Source: Brevipalpus yothersi (taxonomy: Eukaryota > Arthropoda > Arachnida > Trombidiformes > Tenuipalpidae). Taken from it: DNA of 64,000 bases. Where the stretch lies: NCBI GenBank assembly GCA_003956705.1, contig QZCP01000056.1, forward strand, positions 62,001 through 126,000, read 5' to 3'. Shown here piece after piece: positions 23,141 through 35,262 of this stretch. Within the stretch, counting starts at the first letter, position 1. Each line of letters opens with the position of its first letter. The notes below the pieces were generated by a model. The model searched no databases. It saw only the letters and a list, made by a program, of their open reading frames with translations, and was not told the DNA's origin. Position numbers and translations under genes: made by a program.

Positions 23141-26021
23141 TCAACTTGAGCCATCCGCAGAACTCGAAGGCTCCTCCTGATCCGTTACGTTGGACGATGT
23201 TGCCAATGACTTAGGGTTGACTTCTACACCCTCGACCATTAGTTTGGATTTCGCCTGTGAATTGGAAGTCTCTTTACGTGAATTTGATAGCTTATCTTCA
23301 TCAGGCAACTCATTTTCAAAAAAATAGTTCAACCGCACGATACTTGGCGCCGAGCTTTCCGAGCAAACACCTTGTTGGATCAGTTTTTCACGTATCTCCC
23401 AAGAAGCAATATTGGGATTACTTCTTTTCAGTTGTAATATTTTACGCTTCACTAGCGGTGACAATGCGTCTGCAAACTCATCTGAAAAACCTGTAAAAGG
23501 TAAAAGAATTGCTCAATCATTCACATCTTCCATATATTCACCAATGTTATTTGATTTAGAGTAAAGAGGATTGTCTTCTTGTCCCCTCTCAATCAACTTA
23601 CCGACTGCACCATGGCTCAACTGATACGCTATACTGTTCTCTTCTGATAATACTTCACTATAGCTCGGTGGAGGCGTCAAATTACTCGCTTCGATCAGAT
23701 TTTCGTCGAATGGAATACTTCCATCATTACAAATGGAAAAGAATGCTTCTTCATCCATATCATTACTTTGAGCCGGACAAGATCTGGAATTTATAGCTAT
23801 TATTTCATCAGAGACTGAATCTGTCAAACTGTTGGATGAAATTTGATCTACTTGATCCGGTAAATCATTGTTTGAAGTCGATGAGACCAAAAGTTTCTGA
23901 TTAGATGAGGATGGCGGTGAAGATGATAACGGTGCTGGAGCGGTGGAGGAAATGATATCGTTGGCGGTATCAGATGATGATTCTGTTGTTGGTGCATTTA
24001 CACTAGCAGCTGCATTGATGGTACTCCTACTACTATTAGGGGGTGGTAGTGGTGGTGGTGGACCACACTCATTAGTGAAAGCAGGTCGACTTTTGCTAAA
24101 AGTTTCTCTTCGTAACAGCCTTCGTGCTGTAGATGAAGAGTTAACATCAGAACTTGATGCGACAGTGGAAGATGGTGCCTGAGATGCGGCTTGATCTTGT
24201 ACACTGATTTGGCTACGATTGCTTCCTGTTACGGTTGAGGAAGAAGAATGAGATGAAAAATTTGGAACGGGTATGCGAGATTCGTTGTTATTAGTATAAG
24301 TGAGCTCTGAGTTGTGTGTATTAGTGGTAGAAGTGGTGTGAGGCACCGTAGAAGCACTAGAAGCTGACACAGTGTGAATTTTTTTAGAGCTCAGAGAGCT
24401 CGAATTATCATCTTTACGACAACCAGAGAAATCATAGTGAGTCAAATGATGCGAATTTTGTTCCGAAGTTATTGACGTTTTCACTTGTGGGGAGGAGGCC
24501 TCTTTGTTGATTATCAGTGGAGAATGCATCTTCAAAATTTGAGATGTTTCCATGCTTCCGGTTTCCCTGAAAAGAAAGAAGAATAAGAAGGCAAGGATGA
24601 GATGATATGAAAAGAGAGGGGAGAGAGAAGAGAGAGAGAGAGGAAGAATATGAGAACCAGAAGGTAGAAAGAAAAAAGAGAAAGAAGAGGCGAGAAAATA
24701 GCTTCAAGAAGAAGGCAGACAGAAGAATTGATCAAATGAATTTGAAAGAGAAGGAAGGAAGGAAGTGTGGGTAGAGAATATGTATGAGATCAAAGGGCGA
24801 ATAAGATGGTTAAGGAAAGGGAATAAGTTGAGCTGGGCGGTAGGCCAGTTTAGAAAAAAATGAGCTTGTTCGCAGTTTGAAATTTTATATATTATTGTGA
24901 TGATATTAGAGATGATTATTGTTTTATTAGAAGACCGACAGGAATGGCAGCTGAGAGATAGAAAGAGAGAAAAGGAAGGAAAGGGAAAAAGAAAGAGGAA
25001 AAGAGAGAGGAAAGTAGTTAATTCAAAGAAAGCAAGTGAGAAAACGAGAGCTTAAGAGGAGACTGGCTTTTCCACTCATCTTAATTGTTAACCATGATTC
25101 AGATGGAAGCAACATCATTTTGGCTATTTTTAGGAAATGATATTTTGAGAAAATAAAACCTGCCACTCGATTTATACAACACACACACATATATATTAAT
25201 GATGATTTTGAATGCTATTATTCTTGTATGTGAGAAAGTACCCCAAATAATATGTTATTCTAACAATTTTTTGGCTTCTTTTTTGGCCGGAAAAAACAAT
25301 GATTCGGATGTTTAGATGATTTGTGGGGGTTTCATGGGTAAACTTACTTTGACTCGTTACTGGTGTTTGGTGGCATTTTAACCATCAAGCTTTCCAGTAA
25401 AATACTGTTGTCAATTTGTGGCGGAGTTGTCTCATTGGAAAGAGGTAAAATAAGGAAGCTTTGACCATTAATACGTAGAATCTGAGTGAATGGAATGGAT
25501 GATGAGTGTGCTCGTGGCTGTTGATGTTGTAAGGTTTGCAGCTGTGGTGGCTGTTGGGTGGATGACGAATGAACTGTACTTCCAGGAACTTCAGAATTTG
25601 AGAAGTATTGAGGAATCATGTTGATTGAAAATTGACTAACGGAACGGCTTTCACTTAAATTAGATGACATTAAATAATCGGATGCACTACGATCCTTATT
25701 CCGGCATCTACGTCCGGCTGAAGAAAGATGGTGATGGTGATGATGCTTCATGGTTCGACGATTTAATTCTCTTTGGCCACTGTAGTACATACACGCACCG
25801 ATAAAAATAAGTAGGCAACCAAATAGGGACAATATTAACCACAGATGATCCCATTTCAGTATGGCCAGGTAGAAGCCGATAGCAATCAAAAAAGAGGACA
25901 CCAAACTGATAAGATAAGAACCAAAAATTTGTGAATTACATTGTGAGCAGCAGGTTGATGTGGCCAATTTTCCATGAGATCTTGAATCACTGGTACACTC
26001 CATGTCCAGACAAGTAGGCAT
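23141..26021 (-). CDS. two-TM protein with PPxY motif and C-terminal Pax RED-like domain
   Basis: Three exons join in frame: 26021-25348, 24566-23602 and 23490-23141, giving 662 aa. Residues 1-30 are cysteine-rich. Two close hydrophobic helices lie at about 35-56 and 59-80. A His run (93-98) and a long Ser/Thr/Gln-rich disordered region follow. PPPSY at 523-527 fits a WW-domain ligand of the NEDD4-binding kind. Residues 557-608 strongly resemble the RED subdomain of Pax paired domains (SPLVKRKI, KRSNPN, WEIREKL at 577-583, GVCSESSAPSI), and a Ser/Glu-rich tail ends the protein. The donor at 23602/23601 (CG then GTAAGT) and acceptor before 23490 (TTTTACAG) split a Gly codon perfectly. If the last intron is retained, translation stops at 23513 and gives 575 aa without RED. 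No known family with this architecture is recognised. Confidence 0.75.
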
Positions 26022-28176
26022 AATTATTATTGATGTATGATAAATTAATCACAACTCTTTGCATTTCACATTGAACTTTATACCCCTTTAACAATGGCAA
26101 GCCTCTGAATGTTATCAGCAACCAGAGAGAAAAGAGAAAGGCCAAAATGAAGAGAGAGAAAAAGATGATAATGTGTTGTTGATGGTGGTGATATTGGTGG
26201 GATGATAGATGTATGTGTATGTATTGAGTATGAATTTAACTAGATTGCATGTATATTTGTATCATGAAATGTGTGTGTGTGTGTGCTTGTGTTTATGTGT
26301 GTGTAGTACAATATACCCTAAAGATGGATAAAAGAGAAGAGTTCATAAGTAAGATGTGTAAGGGTATGTATATTATAAAGAAATGAGGACACGTAAAAAA
26401 GAAGAAGAAGAACAAGAAAAATCATCATCATGAAAAATCATGAAAATTATAAGCCGCTCTCTTTCAATCTATCTCACCTTATTTCATCATCATGATACTT
26501 GCTTATTTACACACACACACAAACACGAAGTATATCAATATATTTAGATGATAATAAGTACAGTTAATTTTCACCATCAACCACACTACAACAACATCTA
26601 CATCTACTATTGGGTAGATGTGTATTGGTATAATTCAAAAAAGTTTGGTTACTCTAAACAACAACAACGTATAATGTTCAACTGATCTTTTGGTTCAGAA
26701 CTTGAGAGTCTCTTCACAGCTTAAACCGAAGCTTGTACAAGCTGAGCGCCACCGCTAAGCCAGTTAAACTAGATTGAAGAAGTCAGATAGAAGTCAGATA
26801 GAAGGCAGATATAAGCTCGATTGAGAATAAAGTCTTTTCTTTCCCAAAATCTTGAGATTCTGGATATGTGTTAAGACAGCAAATTGTTGGTAAAACACTT
26901 TAAAAATCAAAACTAACCGTTTGATTGGAAAACTTTCTCTCTCTTTCTATCTTTTTCTCCTTAAAATACACATACATACCATACATTCATACTTTTCACA
27001 TGATGAAAGAATTGTATTCATGGAGAGAGAGAGAGAGAAAAATTTTTCAAGTCAATTGATTAATAGCGATCAACTCTTAAAAGTTTTAAGAAAAAGAGAA
27101 AGTCACATGAAAAACATTCATTCAACTTTCTCTCTCTCTCTCTTTTTCTCTAAGTCAACGGTTACGGAATTATTATCAGAAAAATAAGAGAATGAAAAAG
27201 TTGAACAATCTATAATATGTGAAACTCATGGAAACACCTTCATCATAACCCCTTTTCTTTCCATTCTCTCTGACAAGTCATTATTACCTTGGTTGAATGA
27301 TGTGTGTGTGCAAGTTGATGCTAAAACATTGGTGACTGATCTAGAGAAAAAGGGGCGACGTTACTGAGTGGACACGGCTGAGAGCAATTTGAATGATAAT
27401 ATTATATTTAACTGTACAGAGCCAGTGATCTTTTGATTTTTTTTCAACCGTGTTAAGGAGAAAGAGAGAGAATTAAAGGTGTTGTTTGCTTGCCTAAGCT
27501 CCAAGTCAAAAGCCTTGAGGACAAGGAAACATTAGAGTGACCAATCAACAGGTTTGTAAGTAACTTCTATGAATTAAAAAAAATAGCCACACATGAGTAC
27601 AATATCATGGCTTATATTTTTCCAAATAGTGGTCGCAGGAAGTCTACTAGAATTCACCCTGAAATTTGAAACGATTCATGTGCTCACTGTTACGTGAAGC
27701 TAATCGCTTTTTAGAGGAGAAAGAAAACCTCATGCTTACGTTATTATAATCGAGAGTAAAGATGGGAAAAGAAATTAGATATTCGTGGAAATGTGATTGT
27801 GAAGCGTATAAACTATTGAACAAAGTCAGAAAATTTACCTTCCTCTCTTTCGCTCTTATGGGTGATATTATATCATGCGAGAAAAAACGAAGAAATAGAA
27901 GTGAAAAAATTTTCAAGTCAACTTTTGTAGCACTCTAGGCCAGTGGGAATGGTCGAATTTTTAAGGGGAGTAAAAAAAGAACTCTCAAAAAAAACGATAA
28001 TGATGGGCAAAAATAGTGGTGATTGAAGTGGAACTGTGGTCTCAAAATTATACTTGGGAATATATTCCAGAGGAAGAATTCTTTGAAGAAGAAGGAACAG
28101 GTAATTCACTTGTGTATCATAATCGAATAAAGTTTCTAGTCAAGTTAACATAATCTTTTCAAGTCAGACCTACCAT

Positions 28177-28220
<44 letters not shown>
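28177..28220. repeat. (GA)n microsatellite
   Basis: About 22 GA units in intergenic DNA between the TM-RED gene and the P450 cluster. Confidence 0.95.
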
Positions 28221-28223
<3 letters not shown>

Positions 28224-29604
28224 AAACGAACATTTTTATGTCTCTGTTGGAGTTCAGAGGAAATGAGATTTAAAACATTATGATCAATGAGAGAGAAAGA
28301 ATGAGTTTTCAAAAGAGATAAAGAGATGTAGTGGTCCGATGAACTGCTATCATCAGTAACGGATACTCTGTGAATGAATTTTTATCAAAGATTTCAATCA
28401 CTCAATCATCTTTCAAATAAAATTTGAATTCTCCTAAGTGACTTCTCTGTGGTATATTGACTTTACTCACCACCCATTGGAAACAATGAACCTGACTATC
28501 AATTTACAGGATCAATTTTTCCATATTACTCATCATTTGAACTTGTTCATGTAATCTGTAATTTAATGAATGAGTAAATAGTGAAAAAAGGGGAATTCAG
28601 CTTGACATCATCATCAAATCAAACTGTTTCAACCTGAAAGAGCAATGGAAATGTTTCAGTTGTAGCTATGAATAATCATCCAATTGAAATACATGAGAAA
28701 ATGCTTCGGTGGAGGTCTACGATTAATAAATTAGAAAGGAATAGTGAGAATAAATTGAAAATTCATAACCAATCGATTTAATTATTCACAATCATTTTAG
28801 ACGGATGTCACACGTAACACGGATTCCGTGTTATATTTTATATTTTTTCTGTATTTTTTATATTGACCGAAAAGCTCTGAGAAATTTCCACAATGATCAC
28901 TCTGTTCAATTTGATATTTGTTCAATGAAAGAGAGACAGTGATCAAATCACAGGTCATGGCAGAAATGAGAGAATGAAGAATGAGGAAAAATGAAAAGCA
29001 TCATGACCTCATGATGCTAAATAGGCTTAAGTTGAATTGTTTTTGAACTGATGACAAGAATTATGATCATTGTTGAGCTTATCCGATCAATGAGAAGACA
29101 TTGAATTGAGGAAAGCAGAAACCTTGAAAGTTTTTCACTCGATAAGCTTCAACAACTGATGAAATAGAATGGTCGAATTGATATCTGACCTCAAGCCAAG
29201 TTTACCTGCCAATATTGAGCCCCTCACACCATGACCGATCTCCTGAGGACAGACAATGAAATTCAATCCACTCATTGACAATGTCCAGTGGTTTATATGG
29301 GTTGTATTCTGCTCCTTATAGTCATCTTGTGAGAAAAGAGATTCTTGTGAGAAAAGAGATAGAGGCTAGAGAATAAGATGAAAAAGTATCAGCTCAAATT
29401 TGATGAATTTCATTATAAATCAGTACAATTTTCATTAAAGGCTACCGAATTGTCCTAATGATCAAAATATTATTCACTCTCAAGCAAGAGATGAGTATAC
29501 AGTTCTTATCACAAGGTATCATCTTGAATGATAAACTTAACGGATGTTTTGTGTGTGTATTGAAAAGTGAATGGTAAGGATGACGATTGATGACAACGGC
29601 CAAT

Positions 29605-29606
<2 letters not shown>

Positions 29607-29695
<89 letters not shown>

Positions 29696-29696
29696 C
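29607..29696. repeat. compound (CT)n-(CTTT)n microsatellite
   Basis: About 30 CT units followed by six or seven CTTT units, so one array shows two unit lengths. Confidence 0.95.
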
Positions 29697-30446
29697 TATT
29701 CTGGTTGCCATCATTTTGACTGGGAAAAAGTTACTCGATCACCGAGTGAGGAAGTTGGCAAAGTTGACTGGCAAGAGAATAATTTTCCGATGAGATACTG
29801 AATTCATCGGGTAAGTATCAATTGGTTGTAGACATGTTGGACAAACATTGATGGAAAAATTCACATTCAATGAATGATTATTGAGCGCAAAATAACCCTG
29901 AAATTGTCTACCGAGGCCAGAACTTTTTGAAGAATTCTCTCTTATCAACAAAATAGTTCTCAATCATTTTCTATTTAGAACAGAATCACGCTCTCTCTCT
30001 CCCTCTTCCCACAAAAATAAACAGTAATAAACAATTTTTCTCCACTCACAAAAAGCCAGACTATTGCAGATGAACGTTAAAAATGATTATAATGATAGCT
30101 GAATTATTTGTTGTGATGATTTTCGAATAATTTGGTCCTAAATTGAGGGCATGTTTGAGTCTTCAATTGAAATCATTTTTTCTGGGCACCTCTAAAAAAC
30201 TTTGCCAGTATCTCAAAAAAGTGTTCTAGCCTGAAAACGAAATGACATATATTTATGGTAAATCAGTGAAAATCAATGAATTCATAAGTTATTGAGAGAA
30301 ATGATTGCCAATGAAAAAATGACATAAAAATGTGAAAAGGATCAAAACATTTGAGTTAATGGTATGTGTCTGCATCTCGATGAATGTTGAAGCTTGTAAT
30401 ACATTGAAATTCTCATCTAAAGATATTCCTCTCTGGAAGATATTCT

Positions 30447-33400
30447 CTACCTTCTCTTCTTCTTCTTTTCTCCTTTCTTCTTTGCCTCTTTCTTCTTATC
30501 TTCCTTCTTGTCTTCCTTCTTATCTTCCTTCTTATCTTCCTTCTTGTCTTCCTTTTTATCTTCCTTCTTTTTAGCATCTTTCTTCTTCTTCTTATCATCC
30601 TTCTCCTCTTTACCCTCCTTCTCATCTTCTTTCTTCTCTTTCTTCGTTTTAGACTTTTTACCAGAAGATGCAGATTTTGATTCTTGATCTGATGACTTTT
30701 TGTCAGTTGAATCAGTTGACGATTCCTCTTTCTTATGATCCTCTAGTGAGCTTTCACTCTTCTCTGGCTTCTTATCTTCGGTAGCTTGATCTTGGCCCTC
30801 AGATGAATCTGGTCCTTCTTTGGATTCCTGTTCACTTGATGATGTGTCAGGCTTTTTGGTTGCATCTTCATCAGAAGTTTTTTCTTCCGATTTTTCAGTC
30901 TTTTCATCTGTTTTTGGTGAAGAATCGCTTCCAGGCTTCGAATCATCTGATTCATTCTCTTGTTTAGATGTTTCATCTTGCTTAGAAGCATCTTGTGTGC
31001 TGTTCTTATTCTCTTCTTTATCTTCCTCTTCCTTCACCTTTTTCGACGCTTCCTCTGAGGAAGTTTCATCTTGATTTTTTCCAGAATTTTCATCAGAACC
31101 CTTCTCACCCGCTGTGTCCGGAAAGTTCTGGTCATCTTCTGAGGTGTTGGCGTCTTGATTCTTATTTTTGGAATCTTCTGAACTCTTTTCTTCTTCCTTT
31201 TTCTTTTCTTCCTCTGAAATTTTTTCTTTCGATGATTTATCTTCTTTTGCTTTAGGACCATCTTTTGAGGCTGTTGATGAATCATCTGGACCTGCATCAG
31301 ACTGAGGTTCTGATTTTTGATCTTTTGTCTTTGCTTCTATTTTTTCATCTGATTTCTTTGGAGAAGCACTTCTGGATCTTGAACCAGGCGTTTTCTTGCC
31401 TTTGGTTTTACCGGTGGATTTTTTATCTTGTTCCTCTTTGGATTTTGATGAGGAAGCTTCAGATTTGGAGTCAGTTGCTTTGTCCTCTTTCTTCTTCTCT
31501 TCTCCTTTCTTTATTCCTTCTTTTGATGTTTTACCTTGAGGACTTTTAGGAGTTTCTTTCGGAACTTTATCAGGGGCTAATTTTAGAGAATTTCGATCAG
31601 TACGTGTAAGTATGGTGTTAACATCTGTTTGATAAGTCTTACCCTTCTTTTCCTCTTTCTTCTCTTTCTTCTCTTTTTTCTCTTCTTTCTTCTCTTCTTT
31701 CTTTTCTTTTGATTTAGGTTCTTTGATTTTTGGTTTCTCCTGTTTTTCTTCAGAAGCGTCGCTCTTCGAGGATTTCTTAGAGCTTTTAGCTGAGATACTC
31801 TGGTCATCTGGTTCAGGATCCTCAGGAATGGAAAGCCAGCCAATATCTCCACGATCTTCTTCAGGTAATAATTCAAATTTCAAATAAATTGGCCCTATGG
31901 GATGCAGAAAACCCAATACCCTCTCATTGAACCTCAACCTATCAAACGCAGCACTTCTATTGGCCCTTGGCTCTTTACTTTTGGGTGGAGGTTTCGATTC
32001 ATCATCCACAGATTTCTCAGATTTTGCTTTCTCACTGGGTGGTTTATCTGATTTAACTGAAGTTTTTGAATCTGAAGACGACTTAGAACTGTTATCCCAG
32101 TCTTTATCAGCGGGATCAACCGATTTCTTTTTCTTAGAAGTCGACTCTTTACTAGGGGATCCTGAATATGCCTCTAGAATTGCCCATGAGGGATCTAGAG
32201 AATTGTCTTCTTCGTTTGATTCTTCATCTTCAGGCACATCTGTTTCACTTGCTGGTCTACTTGGCTTCGGTGTTTTAACTTTCGATTTTTTAATTAATTC
32301 AGGCATTTCTTCACTTAAACTGATCTTATATTTGCTGATTATAGCAGCTATAAGACGACTAAATTGACTTCGAGCAAAATCTATTCCAAGACACCTTCTC
32401 GGTCCCAATCCATCAGGAAAGTATGCATCCGTTGGAAGACTACCACTATCATGAAATACATACATAAATGAGAATGATAAATCAAAGTTTGTCACAGAAA
32501 ATTCTTACCTATTATCATCATCAAAACGTTCTGGATCAAAATTCTCCGGATCAGTCCAATATTCTGCTGATCTATGTATATGCCATGGAGAGGTCATTAC
32601 AATAGTTCCACTTTCAATCAGAACACCATTACTAAGCTCAACATTCTCAGTTGCTACTCTTGCATGGCTCAAAGTTACCGGAGTATACAACCGGAGAACT
32701 TCGAGCATTATCTGTTGATAAGTGAAAAATAAGCAATTAAATTCTTGATAACAATTCTATCGATGATCGCTTACCATTCCCACATAAGGATGCATGTGTC
32801 CATCATCTTTGATACATTTTCTCAGCTTATCTTGCACATCTTGATGTTTGGCTAGTAAGTAAAGGGATGTGATCGATAGTGAAGTCATCGGTCTGTACAG
32901 GAAAAGTATCATAAGAGCCATCGTTCCTGGACAGAATAGATTAGAGAACTTTCAATTTTATGTATTGAGTATATTGGATAGCATACCTAAGGTGGATTCA
33001 TAGGTCAGATCTCCTGATTGATAACTTCGTACGAATATTTCGATCAAGGATCCTGGTTTAATTGAATCGTCCATGATGACAAAATCCATTGGACCCACAT
33101 TGTCAGTTATTGAGTTGATAATATCTCTCAACTTAGGTTCATTAAGGTATTGAATAGCAAGTGTGGCTGCCAAGAATCGAATAGTTTTGGTCAAAAACCC
33201 TTCGAAAATTGGAGCTGCTTCAATCAGTGATGTTACTAGTCGAAGTGGAAAATTGAAAAATCGAATAAAACTTTTTGTCTCTCCATATATATCCGTTTCC
33301 AAGCCCATTAAAATGTTCAAAGAAGCATCCATTGTGAAACAATCGATTATATCACAAACATCGAGAATGAGATGTCCTCTTTTGACTTTTTTGTGCTCAG

Positions 33401-33992
33401 ATTCCAAATGTTCCAATAATCTATGAACACAAGCATCCAGCCTCTTTAAAGCCTTTGGCTGACCAGTTACCCAATCTTCTGAGAAAAATTCTCCCAAAGA
33501 TTTTCGATCAAATTTCCAAAGTTGCCCACTTTTGGCCCACATTGAAGAGTTGACAAAAAATGAATCAGGTAAAAATTGTGGTCGACTTCGAAAACATCGG
33601 TGATTAAGGAATACCTCCTTAATCATATCTAAATTTCTGGTGACCACTGTTGATGCCACAGGTAAATGATAGCAAAAAGTTTCTCCATATTCTTTGAACC
33701 AATCATCGATGATTTCGTAACGATTCTTTGAATTTAATTTCCAATAATTACCGAACATCCATGTTCGCTTAGGGCCTACAAAAAAGGGTCAATAAAGTGG
33801 TCAGTATTTAGGTGAAGAGCTGAGATATTTACCCTTTAATCCGTATGCATCGAATCTGAGATATCTTTTCTCGATTTCAACACATGTCATGATTATTTCA
33901 TATGATTTGCGAAGAAAATTATACACTTGAACACCGGAACTGTATACTACAAAATATCTTAAAATACTCTCAAAATCCAAATTCGTGACCAT
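30447..33992 (-). CDS. cytochrome P450-like protein with large charged insert and tail
   Basis: Exons 33992-33833, 33775-32987, 32926-32775, 32711-32509 and 32445-30447 join in frame to 1,100 aa, about twice a normal P450. The start is ATG 33992; the frame upstream opens only with GTG. The P450 core has the C-helix WKFDRKS region, the K-helix ExxR (Glu371, Arg374), an FDPERF meander and the haem loop FPDGLGPRRCLG (Cys453). The I-helix lacks AGxDT and has Arg328 where the Asp should be. A Lys/Glu/Ser-rich insert (about 484-603) splits the haem loop from the terminal beta strands (about 604-630), then a Lys/Glu/Asp/Ser tail of about 455 residues ends in KKEDKKEDKK repeats. Exons 2 and 3 match its neighbour in length exactly, so they are tandem paralogues. 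Substrate unknown. Confidence 0.85.
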
Positions 33993-35262
33993 GATCACGA
34001 CTGATTGAGATTTTCACTCTAAAAAGATGAATAATTTTCGACTAATAATTCCCATAATTTTGATTACATATCTTTTGTAAATATAAATTCAATTTTTTAC
34101 AGTCATTTTATCACAAAATATTCATCATAAAATTAGAAAATTTTCATGAAAAAACGAAGGATTGAGACAACAAAGCTTCTGGGTAACATGAATCTATTGT
34201 TGTAAGCTCCTCCTGGCAAATACACACACTTATCCTGAACCAAAAGAAATGGATGCTGAACAATGTTTCCTTGATAAATTATCATCAAATTTTGGAGGGA
34301 TAATTTTCAATCAAGAATTGAACACAAACAATCTTGGTTCCTGGAAATGAATCACCTCTCCAGGCTTGATAATTATTTCTTCTTCTTTGTGCCCTTCAAC
34401 TGAAGTTAAAAGTAATAAACGTTGTATCGTTGAAGATCGTTGTATTGGAGTGAATCAACTAGACGGAGAATCCCGATGATATCCACATGAAGTCAGATAG
34501 CAAATTGTTGCTCGTGCTGCTTTTCGATCAGGAAAAATGATGAAAACAGCTGCTCAGTAAGAGCGTGGGTAGCATCTCTATGCAAAATTTCATATGATCT
34601 GTGCTAAGCTTTTTTAGAATGTAAGTTTTATCGAGAGCATGAATGAAATTGTTCATTTTATACCAAAATTGTTTCTCATTCACCTTGCATTATCTTTCTC
34701 AGGTTCAGCTCCCAAAGGATATCCAACTTCAATAGCAGTATATTTAGCAATATCAAGACTCCAAAGCTGATGATCGTGGACACTGTCCACACTTAGACCG
34801 ATACCACGTTTTTCAACGTTTAAAATAAAACCTTTCCCTATCTCTTTTCTCTTTTTCCATGAGAAAATCCCAAAAAGGAGCCTTAGCTTGGCCCAAATGA
34901 GTAGAATTTTTCATAATAGTATAAGATATAAGATATGTAAGATAAAAGATAAGACAAGATTTTGCGCTATAAAAAACCTTCGTACTTATTTCAAATCTTT
35001 GGCTCTATTAACATAATCTACATGTGTGACTCGACTGATCGTTACATATATTTTGCACAGAAAATTCGTTTATTCTAGCTAATAATACAATATATCTGCA
35101 ATTTACAGAATTGGGCCACTTTGTGGTGCGAGAAATTTTCTTTGGTCAATCATGAATTTAGAATCGTGATTTTTCCAACGGATGATGCGACCAAGAATGA
35201 TCGACAATGATGTAAAAAATTAATAATTAATCAAAATGAATCATTCCTTGTTCAGTAATAAT
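33993..35262 (-). pseudogene. possible decayed coding relic between the P450 genes
   Basis: Minus-strand patches with coding-like composition, interrupted by stops and a frame change, occur at about 34890-34690, 34612-34500 and 34405-34311. The longest reads through about 45 sense codons, including VEKRGIGLSVDSVHDH and then SLDIAKYTAIEVGYPLGAEP. An apparent frame slip follows a segment containing QAKAPFWDF. No family was identified and no intact frame spans the patches. This could also be chance open sequence; the rest of the interval is plain AT-rich DNA. Confidence 0.3.

Larger units (their letters stand above)
26022..30446. other. gene-poor interval
   Basis: About 4.4 kb with no supported gene. 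Repeats present are (GT)n at about 26270-26283, a (GA)n tract at 28177-28220 and a (CT)n/(CTTT)n array at 29607-29696. The remainder is AT-rich without coding character on either strand. Confidence 0.55.

Noticed and set aside
23141..23490. A separate canonical Pax gene
   Set aside because: No PAI subdomain or PAI-RED linker exon was found upstream on this strand, and the exon joins the TM gene in perfect phase; a distant Pax exon set beyond the window remains a weak alternative.
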